A stretch of 64,000 nucleotides of DNA from Mesostigma viride (taxonomy: Eukaryota > Streptophyta > Mesostigmatophyceae > Mesostigmatales > Mesostigmataceae). A model generated the notes under the pieces. That model saw only the letters and a list, made by a program, of their open reading frames with translations. It was not told the DNA's origin and searched no databases. The position numbers were made by a program, and so were the translations under genes. Numbering within the stretch: the first letter of the stretch is position 1; every line of letters begins with the position of its first letter. The stretch spans positions 1,354,911 through 1,418,910 of the forward strand of contig RPFO01000288.1 of assembly GCA_009746045.1 (NCBI GenBank), read 5' to 3'. Shown here piece by piece: positions 46,682-55,105 of the stretch.

Positions 46682-47377
46682 AGTTAACGCCAAGCGCATT
46701 GGCGTGATCCTGATTCGGCATATCTCTGCGATTCCAGCGGCACCGGAACGAGTTCATTCCGACAAGTATCAAGAAAGTTATGGCGTTCCGACTTCCCGGT
46801 CGCGCGCGAGCGCGAGCCGGCTGTTCTTCTAAGTCGGACGTGAATATTTGCCGACGACATATGGGGTCGACAGTAATTCCTGGGCTGACAGGAATTAGGT
46901 ACTGTACCTACGACGGTATTGGATTAATACGTCGTACGCAGGAAATAGGAACCTTAACCTGTGGTCTGTTGGTACCGCAGGCTTAGTCCTGGACTTCTAG
47001 GTGCAGATGCAATAGTCACTGTGGACTGTGCTCTGTGGTCACTGTGCCTGTATGGCAGACCTACTGTATAGGAGCTGGGCGCTGTACAGGTAGTGAATAC
47101 TGTACCGGGGGTGTTATTACTGAGCAGGCCTCCTAGGCTGCTCAGGACTAGCAAGCACAGTGCACAAGTATATAAACAATAGGCCAGTGCCAATTGGGCA
47201 TCTCTTGCGAGCCCGCCTCACGTGTTGTGCCTTGACTTGGCAAGCGCGTGTACAAGCCTCAAGTGTGTGAGCGCTGTAACATTATCCAATTTTAACAAAG
47301 CTCCGTTTCCAACCATATTCACACATTGCTGCATTGCAACCATATCCTTCACATTGCGTTTGATAAGAACGTTAACT
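46682..47377 (+). repeat. E2 5' LTR
   Basis: Starts AGTTAACG and ends CGTTAACT, an eight-base perfect terminal inverted repeat, not TG...CA. A TATA box TATATAAAC (47169-47177) and a TGTAA poly(A)-type signal (47275-47279) suggest U3, R and U5 limits. The start carries a small hairpin GCCAAGCGCATTGGC. Confidence 0.93.
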
Positions 47378-47386
47378 CAAATTACA
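47378..47386 (+). promoter_or_regulatory. E2 candidate primer-binding site CAAATTACA
   Basis: Directly abuts the LTR; shares ATTACA with E1 and E3 at the same position. Confidence 0.4.
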
Positions 47387-47470
47387 ACCAGTCTCAGCGG
47401 AACGGCCAGGAGGGTCGTTGCCGGTTGCGGTGTGCAGCGTTGACGACGCGAGGAGCTCGTCCGGTGGTGA

Positions 47471-48384
47471 ATGGTGCAGGAAGAACAACGGCAGCAGGAT
47501 TTCCGGTTTCGGCAGTCTGCTGGGGGTTCGATTTCGCCTGAATTGCGTCGTGTCGTTCGGGATCTATCTTTATTGCTTGCAGATCGTCCGCCTGTAATCG
47601 CAGCTTCGTGCAATTCGTCGACGACCAGGTCGAAGATTGGGAGCGAATTCTGCGACACGTACAAACCATCGTCATTCCGGAGCACCGGAGCATCGACGAC
47701 CTCGAGCAGGAGCTTCACGGTTGGTCGGCATCCAGACGGTGATTACAGCAGTAGCTGAGCGAGTGCGGACGGAGTTGGCGGCAAGGCGAGGCGAGGTTGC
47801 GGAGGCAGCTGGCGCAGGGCGACACGAGTTTGTACCGACAGCAGCGGGTGCGGGTACCACGTACTTTCGCAGGCATCATCGGCGACGAGGGTGTTGCAGC
47901 GGGGCCAGTTAGGCGTGAACGACGCGGAGCGGAGCATACAGGCGGCTTGCAGAGGTCGGGGCGACAGCGGAAGCCATCACCGGAGGACAGCGCGCGCAAG
48001 AGTCGGCAGGTTTCCGGAGCGAGCAAGAGTTCCTTTTCAGGAACTGCCCCGCCCCTTCGCGTTCGTGTGACGCGTTGGGAGGAGTTTGCACCTCTTGGGT
48101 ACGATAGTGACCTTGAGGTGGGAGCAGGGGGTGTCGCTGGGCTAGGCGACGAGACACTTGGCGACCACGAGGTGCCAAGATACAATCCGCGGGGTGCCAA
48201 CGACGGGTTGTCACCTGTCTACTATACCAACGGTGACGATTCAGTCATCGCGGGCCGACAGCGGGTCGACGACGGCGCAGCAGGTAGCAGGGTACCAGAG
48301 CTGATTGTGGTGAGCGACAGCGACGACGACAGCGACAAGGAGAACCAGGACGCGCCTGGGGCCAGCCGTGGTGGTCTTGCCTGA
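47471..48384 (+). pseudogene. E2 ORF X, several frame changes
   Basis: Starts MVQEEQRQQDFRFRQSAG at 47471. The frame changes near 47610, 47730 and 47800; pieces include FVDDQVEDWERILRHVQTIV, GIQTVITAVAERVRTELAAR and, at the end, an acidic tail VVSDSDDDSDKENQDAPG (stop 48384). The layout (N-terminal helices, acidic tail, directly before gag) parallels E1 ORF X. Because LTRs are nearly identical and pol is intact, the breaks are either very recent, assembly indels in GC-rich runs, or introns. Confidence 0.55.
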
Positions 48385-48486
48385 GTGGTAACACTTGGCA
48401 CTTTCCTTTCTTGTTCAGTAGCTTATATTGCTTTAATTGCTGCTTGGCCACTTGGCTGGCTGTAGCAGATCTGAACAGAGGCCATC

Positions 48487-49672
48487 ATGGAGGATGGAGC
48501 TATCAACCAACAAGCGGGCTTTATGGGCTTCGCGCGGCGCGGCGCTGGGATGGATGGACGAGATGGACGCGATGGACGCGGTGGACGCGATGGACGCGGG
48601 GACGGCCAGGCGCTGGGAGACCAGGCTGAGGTGCCAGATAATCAGAGCCAAGGATCGCAGGGCGGGCAGCACGCGCCAGCCGCAGATCAAGCGGCGCCTA
48701 AGCGACCAACCGTGCTGAGGGGTACGCGGTGCTAGGCCAGTTTCAGTCCATCAAGGACAATTGGCAGCCCCGGGATGCTGAGAGGATGTTAGAGGACATG
48801 AACTTGTACACGGAGATATACAACGGTGACAAGCTTCGCATCCTGGCGTCTAGTGCCTACATACGGCAGTCGGCGAGGCGGCTGTTCAAGTTTGTTCGGG
48901 AGCGACACGCGGCGGGGGACACCTGGCGGCGTTTATGACGCGACTCAGGTCGTTCCTGAGTGACAAGAGGACCATAGATGGGTCCCACCTGAAGCAAGAA
49001 TACCTGGACTACAAGCCCATCAAGGGGCAGCTAGTGGTCCACGCCTTTGAAGACTTCGTCAAGCTGAGGGAGGACGCCATGGCCAAGGGCTTCTTCGTCG
49101 CAGATCGGATGGCCATGGGCGACTTTCTCAAGTCGCTGCAGCTGGATCCGGTCACCATGGATAATGTGACCATCCACATGCGACAGGTCCATGGCTGGGC
49201 AGCCATGACGGACCAGTTGTATGAGTGTTTCAGCGGCAAGTACGTGGGTGGTAAGCGCCCTCGTCAGGGTGATGAGGAGGCCACTGAACCCACGGTTAAG
49301 TCCATGAGGGGATCGGGCCACGGGGGCCCAGCGCCCTCGAGAGGGCCTGAGACCTCTTCAAGGGGTCGAGGAAGGTCCAGGAGGGGGCGTGACAGAAGGG
49401 CTGGACGGGGGACCCCGCCGAAGTCGGGACATCCACAGTCCCAGTTTGACTTCAAGAGGGTGGGTGGTCCTCCCAAGGCTGGGCCCAGCAGTGGGACCTC
49501 ACGGGACATCAGTCAGGTGGAATGTTATTTCTGCCAGGGGAAGGGTCACTTCAGGAATGAGTGTCCCTCGTACCTGAGGCAGGAAGGTCAGAGCAAGCCA
49601 GCTCAGGGTGGCAGCAAGGACAAGGCTGGTCCATCCCAGGACAAGGGCAAGGGCAAGGCTGCTGATCATTGA
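48487..49672 (+). CDS. E2 gag with CCHC zinc knuckle, ends at UGA in frame with pol
   Basis: The likely start is ATG at 48487 (MEDGAINQQAGFMGFARRGA), followed by a DGRDGRDGRGG repeat. Frame changes near 48725 (after GAGGGG) and 48925 (after GGCGGGGG), each fitting loss of one base in a G run, connect to the long frame 48935-49672. Capsid-like helices: QFQSIKDNWQPRDAERMLED, HAFEDFVKLREDAMAKGFFV. A Gly/Arg-rich linker leads to the nucleocapsid knuckle CYFCQGKGHFRNEC and a Lys/Gly tail. The stop is UGA at 49670-49672, followed by CUU. Confidence 0.82.
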
Positions 49673-49678
49673 CTTGAG
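49670..49678 (+). promoter_or_regulatory. candidate readthrough stop between E2 gag and pol (UGA CUU GAG)
   Basis: gag (codons from 48935) and pol (to 53263) are in one frame with this UGA as the only stop between them. Equivalent sites: E1 UGA CUA (24612-24607, minus) and E3 UGA CUG (55103-55108). UGA followed by CUN resembles known leaky contexts, UGA CUA being the best characterised. Confidence 0.65.
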
Positions 49679-52600
49679 CCTGCACACATCCCTGAACCCT
49701 GGAGGGTGCCCCCAGGGGTGTGTAATGAAGCTGCTAGTGACAGCAGTGAGGGGCAGCCCCATGCTCTAGTGAAAGAGCCTATTGGACACGATGGGGCAAG
49801 CTTGGTTACCACAGAGAGTATGCCAGCTGTAGCTGCAGTGGTTACTCGCCAACGTGCCCGCCATGGCGGTGCTGAGCCTGAGGTAGGACCTGGTGATGTG
49901 GACCCAGGTGGATCTCAGAAGCATTCTGACCGTGCAGGACTGGCACAGGATGGTCAGGATGAGGATAGGGCTGGAGACAGTCTGACAGGCACGACCCTGG
50001 TGCCTCCTGTACATAAGGGATCTGTACATACCTTGAGTGCTAATAATGACAATAAAAGGTTTTCTCTCTTGTATGACATTGCCTCAAGGTTGCATACCAT
50101 GTTTGGCCATGCAGCTCAGTCTTTGCAAGTTGCTAGACGGCTGGGAGGAAGTGAGTTGTACTCCATCTGCCAACAGGTTGCTCAAGCTTGCAAGTGCAGG
50201 CTAGTTGCTAGAAAGCCCAAGCAGTCTCATGCCAGGACTCCTATTTTGCAGCCAGGCCATGTGCAGGTAGATATTCAGAGAATCAGGGGTTTGAAGCTGC
50301 TGGTGGCAGTGGACAGATATACCAAGTACAAGACCCTAGAGATCCTGCCTGACATGGAGAAGCCTACATTGATTGCTGCTCTGAAGTTGACAAGGAGCAG
50401 GTACCCTGGGTTGGAGTTGTTGCAGTGTGACATTCAGTTTGAGTGCTGTGAGAACCTGCCAGAGTTTCCAGAGTTGCTGATTACACCCAGGGAGAGCCAC
50501 GGCCAGCAAGGGGTGGTGGAGAGAGCCATCCAAGAGATCAAGACTGTGCTGCTGGTGGAGAGGATTCCAAGGACGTCATCTGCCATTGTGACATCTGCAT
50601 GGCTACGTTCTGTGGAGGACAGGCTGAACCTGAGGACTCCCATGTTCTTTGGTGACATTGCCATCAATCCTCTTATGCTGCATACCAGGATGCTGCCAGC
50701 TGATGCTGAGCAGGCATGGAAGGAGAAGCTAGAGGCCAAGTTCCTCAAGCTGAGGCAGAAAGACAAGGGCTGGAGTGTCCTAGAACCTAACGTTGGACAA
50801 CAGGTTGTTGTGTGGAAGGAACCAAGCTTTCCAGGGAAACGTGGCAGCTGGCATGATGGGGTGGTGACCCGAGTAGAAGCCGCTGGCCATAAGTGCTGGG
50901 TGGCCATTGATGGCTCCCAAGCAGTGCACCGTCTGTCCTGGTCAAAGATCCGTCCCCGGGGAGGTAATCAAGGAGACCTCTTCCAGGTGCCCGCTGGTGT
51001 ACAAGGCGGGGGTGACGTGGAGCTTCCTGATCAGGGTGCTACAGCTGTATCGAGCCCTCAGGGTGACCCTGGCCCGGCCCCTGGGGTACCTTCACATACG
51101 GTGGTTGGGCAAGCAGGCGGACAGGCTGCACCTCCGGAACGGCCCGACACCAGGCCTAGGGGTGTGCGTCTATCAGATATTGTACAGGCTTTGCAAAGAG
51201 CCAAGAAGGAGCCTAAGGTGTCCAAGCTTGTCCAGTTGGATGAACCTGAGGTAGCTGCCATGGAGATAGATACCAATGCACAGGTTTCTGTCATGGGACC
51301 TCAGCATACAGGAGAACTGCTGGTCGGAGAACCAAGTTGCCCCTGGGTGTCTGATTTCAGTGGTAGGACGCATCTAAGGGTGTTGGGAGAGGTTACTGCC
51401 CCTGTCATGGGTGTGGATGTGACCTTCCTTGTCCTAGAGGACTATGATGGCCCTGTGATTTTGGGTCAGAATTTTCTGGGCAATCCTGGGATTTCTATCA
51501 GAGCTACAGCTCTGAGAAGAGATGGCTGGGGGATGATTCCCCTAGAAAATTTCAGGACAACATTTCCAGTCAGGTGCAGGGCCAAGCCGGTCAAGGGTGT
51601 AAAATGGGATGAAGGGGAGGTGCCCCCAGCGGCCAGTTTGGTGATTCCAGCTGTGTTGCACCCCAGCAGTATTGGCATAACTCACAGGAGCCTTGCTGCA
51701 CACTCTCCTTTGACATATGACCAGCTGGTCCAAGAGATGAGCTCGCCTACTTTGTTTGAGGCTTGGAAGCTCGCCTTCTCCAAGGCATTGGAGGAGTGGT
51801 TGCAGTTTGAGTGTGCTGCACCAACAGACAGACGTCCCCCAGCATCAAGGAAGCTTGCTTTGAGATTTGTGCTGAAGAGGAAGGTTGTGGATGAGGTATC
51901 AGTGCCCCATGTCAGGCCTGTCCTGAATGAGTATCACGGCACGGGGAGTCTGCCAGGAGAGGAGCTATACACGCCAGGGATGCTACACGACACATGGAGA
52001 ATTTTGCTATGTCTCTACGTGGGGTTGCTGAACAGGGGAGCAGCTATGTCATCAGTGCTGCTGGACTTCAAGAGGGCATTTTTAAAATCTGATCCAGAAG
52101 TGGCCAGGAGGGTGTGGAAGCAGGATGAGCCTTACTGTGTTGAGGTGCCTGCCATCTGGAAGCTGGAGCTGCATCAACAATTCCTGGTTATTCTGAAGGG
52201 CCTGGAAGGACTCAGGTCGAGCCCAATCATCTGGAGACTCACGCTGCAGGAAGCTCTGATCAGTGAGTGTGGCTTGAGAGTGTCTTCAGTTGATCCCTGT
52301 TTGCTGCTGGCCCAATGGGAGGGTCTGCCAGTGTATGCTAGTTTGCATGGAGATGATCTGCATTTGCTAGCCCCCACGACCTGGCTGAAGAAGTTTATTC
52401 CTGTCATCAGTGGCAAGTTTTCACTGGGCAAGGAGCTGTGGCAGGAGCCCAACAAGCCTGTAGTGTTCTGTGGAATGCAGGCTACCCTGTTCAGGAGGGA
52501 CGGGGAGTGGAGTATCAGGCTTCAGGCTGGAGGAGATTATAAACAGACCATTGTGAAGGCCTTGCCAGAGAAGATCACCCAGGCTGCAGGACCTGAGTTG

Positions 52601-53263
52601 AGAGGCATGTGGGCCTGGTTTGCCAGCATCTGTGGTCCGTCTTTGATGGTCCATAGCAGAATGCCTGATGAGGTGCTTGAGGATGAGAAGCCTCGAGTCA
52701 TAGCCCGGTTGGTGGAGAGTACCCCTGATCTGATTTTGTCTGGGATTGACTTTGCCCAGCCTATCACCTTGGAGATCTTTGTTGACAGTTCCATGGATGC
52801 TCGCCAGGTTACCAAGGTCAGGGGGAGATCTGCTGCTCTGTTTGCTTTTTATCAGAGCAGGGCAAGTTTGTTCAGCTGGTACAGCAGACTGCAGAAGAGG
52901 GTCTGTATCAGTTCAGATGTGGCAGAATGCAGGGCCATATGCGAGGGGATCCAGTCCAGCCTGTACATAAAGGAGTTAATGCTGGAGCTGGCTTCAGTTA
53001 CCCCTTGGACCTTGCAGATGGAGACGTTGTTGCTAACAGACAGCATGGGTATGGTCCAGTTTGTTCACAAGCAGCTGGCCAGGAGCCGGGACCTGGATTA
53101 TTTGTTGCTGAAGGAGTTGGCCAGTTTGGTTGACTTGAAGCATATCCCTGGCGAGGAGAACCCTGCTGATGCATTGACAAAGCTGCCACACAAGGCCCCA
53201 GCCCAGTACAATGTACTGAGGAAGCTCATGAATGCTGACTGTCAAGTCGGTCTATCTGTCTAA
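49673..53263 (+). CDS. E2 pol polyprotein: integrase, retropepsin-like, RT, RNase H; intact
   Basis: Open from the gag UGA to TAA. Residues numbered from 49706. A ~125-residue acidic linker has no protease. The integrase zinc module (LHTMFGHAA, H130; C-x6-C-x-C near 159-168) precedes the core with D189 (VQVDIQ), D242 (QCDIQFE) and E272 (GVVERAIQEIK). Its C-terminal domain includes WKEPSFPGKRGSWHDGVVTR. A retropepsin-like domain follows: AMEIDTNAQVSVMG (D522-T-N524) and GPVILGQNFL (582-591). Then RT with VLLDFKRAFLKSD (D787) and HGDD (881-884), and RNase H with FVDSSMD (D1027), SDVAECRAICEG, TDSMGMVQF and NPADALTK. RT and RNase H are Copia-type. The protease position, after integrase, is not the Copia order. 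No ATG occurs in the first ~38 codons, in keeping with expression by readthrough. Confidence 0.93.
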   Translation, partial: LEPAHIPEPWRVPPGVCNEAASDSSEGQPHALVKEPIGHDGASLVTTESMPAVAAVVTRQRARHGGAEPEVGPGDVDPGGSQKHSDRAGLAQDGQDEDRAGDSLTGTTLVPPVHKGSVHTLSANNDNKRFSLLYDIASRLHTMFGHAAQSLQVARRLGGSELYSICQQVAQACKCRLVARKPKQSHARTPILQPGHVQVDIQRIRGLKLLVAVDRYTKYKTLEILPDMEKPTLIAALKLTRSRYPGLELLQCDIQFECCENLPEFPELLITPRESHGQQGVVERAIQEIKTVLLVERIPRTSSAIVTSAWLRSVEDRLNLRTPMFFGDIAINPLMLHTRMLPADAEQAWKEKLEAKFLKLRQKDKGWSVLEPNVGQQVVVWKEPSFPGKRGSWHDGVVTRVEAAGHKCWVAIDGSQAVHRLSWSKIRPRGGNQGDLFQVPAGVQGGGDVELPDQGATAVSSPQGDPGPAPGVPSHTVVGQAGGQAAPPERPDTRPRGVRLSDIVQALQRAKKEPKVSKLVQLDEPEVAAMEIDTNAQVSVMGPQHTGELLVGEPSCPWVSDFSGRTHLRVLGEVTAPVMGVDVTFLVLEDYDGPVILGQNFLGNPGISIRATALRRDGWGMIPLENFRTTFPVRCRAKPVKGVKWDEGEVPPAASLVIPAVLHPSSIGITHRSLAAHSPLTYDQLVQEMSSPTLFEAWKLAFSKALEEWLQFECAAPTDRRPPASRKLALRFVLKRKVVDEVSVPHVRPVLNEYHGTGSLPGEELYTPGMLHDTWRILLCLYVGLLNRGAAMSSVLLDFKRAFLKSDPEVARRVWKQDEPYCVEVPAIWKLELHQQFLVILKGLEGLRSSPIIWRLTLQEALISECGLRVSSVDPCLLLAQWEGLPVYASLHGDDLHLLAPTTWLKKFIPVISGKFSLGKELWQEPNKPVVFCGMQATLFRRDGEWSIRLQAGGDYKQTIVKALPEKITQAAGPELRGMWAWFASICGPSLMVHSRMPDEVLEDEKPRVIARLVESTPDLILSGIDFAQPITLEIFVDSSMDARQVTKVRGRSAALFAFYQSRASLFSWYSRLQKRVCISSDVAECRAICEGIQSSLYIKELMLELASVTPWTLQMETLLLTDSMGMVQFVHKQLARSRDLDYLLLKELASLVDLKHIPGEENPADALTKLPHKAPAQYNVLRKLMNADCQVGLSV

Positions 53264-54010
53264 AAGCTGAGAGCTGGGTGCTTAAGTCTCTGGATATCAG
53301 GCTGGGAGCTTGATTGTACATAATCCTGAGCACACCTTGAGGGGTGAGACATGTCTCTGGTGTGGGAATGTCTGACATTGTCTCTGATGGAGAGATGTCT
53401 ATCTGGGGTTTTCATCTCAGTCTGAGGTTTCCCCAGATCTGTGGTTTGTGGGCGGGGTTCGATTCCCTGGTGCCGTCTTAAGGCGGAGTTTCACGGACTG
53501 GCTGACCCATCCACCATGCTGGTGAGGTGGCGACAGGTCCCCTGATTTTCCACGGTTGGAACGAGTATGGGAGCTTGTGTTTTGCATGTGCTTCGCGTAG
53601 ATGTTGTGTCTGGTTCGATAAGGGGCAGCAGACCGGCGCCGACTCCCGTCTGGGGGTCAGCAATGTTTTCTGATGAGCTGTTGTGGGTGATCTGTGGGGT
53701 TTCGCCTAAGGTCCTGAAGGTTGTACATACTTCTCAAGTTCTTAGCTGAACACCTATGGGCTGCCACAGTTGGCCAACCTCTTGTACATGGGTAACACAA
53801 CGAGCCTCCCGTGAAGGGATAGGGACTCATTGTAATTTGTTTGTGCTCCTGAGCCAGTATGGGTGCTATGTACATATAATAAGGAATCCAAGCTGACTGT
53901 CATGCCCAGCGGGTTGTGACTTGTAGTCGGGGAGGATATCCAGTACCCATTGTGTGTGTTTGTATGTAGACTTGTGTGAGCTGCTACAGCTCAAGAAAAG
54001 AAAGGATTGG
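53264..54010 (+). other. E2 3' region between pol and LTR
   Basis: Non-coding. It holds the T-arm motif (53453-53469), a GCGCC-containing stretch near 53635 and the polypurine tract adjoining the 3' LTR. Confidence 0.7.
53453..53469 (+). promoter_or_regulatory. tRNA T-arm-like hairpin in E2
   Basis: CGGGG TTCGATT CCCTG: stem pairs C-G, G-U, G-C, G-C, G-C around the T-loop sequence TTCGATT. Same position as in E1 and E3. Confidence 0.6.
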
Positions 54011-54706
54011 AGTTAACGCCAAGCGCATTGGCGTGATCCTGATTCGGCATATCTCTGCGATTCCAGCGGCACCGGAACGAGTTCATTCCGACAAGTATCA
54101 AGAAAGTTATGGCGTTCCGACTTCCCGGTCGCGCGCGAGCGCGAGCCGGCTGTTCTTCTAAGTCGGACGTGAATATTTGCCGACGACATATGGGGTCGAC
54201 AGTAATTCCTGGGCTGACAGGAATTAGGTGCTGTACCTACGACGGTATTGGATTAATACGTCGTACGCAGGAAATAGGAACCTTAACCTGTGGTCTGTTG
54301 GTACCGCAGGCTTAGTCCTGGACTTCTAGGTGCAGATGCAATAGTCACTGTGGACTGTGCTCTGTGGTCACTGTGCCTGTATGGCAGACCTACTGTATAG
54401 GAGCTGGGCGCTGTACAGGTAGTGAATACTGTACCGGGGGTGTTATTACTGAGCAGGCCTCCTAGGCTGCTCAGGACTAGCAAGCACAGTGCACAAGTAT
54501 ATAAACAATAGGCCAGTGCCAATTGGGCATCTCTTGCGAGCCCGCCTCACGTGTTGTGCCTTGACTTGGCAAGCGCGTATACAAGCCTCAAGTGTGTGAG
54601 CGCTGTAACATTATCCAATTTTAACAAAGCTCCGTTTCCAACCATATTCACACATTGCTGCATTGCAACCATATCCTTCACATTGCGTTTGATAAGAACG
54701 TTAACT
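54011..54706 (+). repeat. E2 3' LTR
   Basis: 696 bp. TATA box copy at 54498-54506. Followed by the GCTAC duplication and the resumed gag of E3. Confidence 0.93.
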
Positions 54707-54711
54707 GCTAC

Positions 54712-55105
54712 CCAGGCAGGTGGGCGTACCCAGGGTGGCTCCAAATCGTCCGAGGCTGACCGAAGCCAAGGAGGGCGTAGGGGCAACCACAACAAGCGAA
54801 AGGCCAATCATTCACCCGACCCTGACGGGAGGTCACACTCCAAGTCGGTGTTCAGGCGGGTGGGTGGTCAGCCCAAGCAGGGCAACGCGTCTGACAACGG
54901 GGGCAGTGGCCAGGGCAAGTCAAAGATACAATGCTACCTGTGCAAGGGGTGGGGGCACATCAAGAAGGAGTGTCCCAGCTTCAAGAAGTCCCAGGGCCAG
55001 GGCAGCAACAAGAATAACAACAACAACAACAAGAAGAACAACAACAAGTCCCAGGCAGGCCAGCCTTCAAAGGGCAGTCAGCAAGAAGACAACAAGGAGC
55101 AGTGA
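54712..55105 (+). CDS. E3 gag, C-terminal part with CCHC knuckle, ends at UGA
   Basis: Continues the gag frame broken at 46681. Basic linker, then KSVFRRVGGQPKQGN, the nucleocapsid knuckle CYLCKGWGHIKKEC, an Asn/Lys-rich tail from AAC/AAG repeats, and GAG CAG UGA (55103-55105). The next bases are CUG UCU GAG, and the frame stays open for about 45 codons. Confidence 0.85.

Larger units (their letters stand above)
46682..54706 (+). mobile_element. E2: complete Copia-like LTR retrotransposon with intact pol, TSD GCTAC
   Basis: 8025 bp, inserted into E3 gag. Target duplication GCTAC at 46677-46681 and 54707-54711. The two 696-bp LTRs differ at two positions by eye (near 46900/54229 and 47246/54577), so it is recent. 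Order: LTR, CAAATTACA, ORF X (broken), gag, UGA, pol, 3' region with T-arm motif, polypurine tract AAGAAAAGAAAGGATTGG (to 54010), LTR. This is the best copy for defining the clade. Confidence 0.95.

Noticed and set aside
46682-46832. Continuation of E3 gag into the E2 LTR as a longer protein (frame open to 46832)
   Set aside because: The same sequence lies in the second LTR at 54011-54161; it is LTR sequence read through by chance.
49706-49820. Separate pol start codon in E2
   Set aside because: There is no ATG in the first ~38 codons and the frame is continuous with gag through UGA, so independent initiation is less likely than readthrough.
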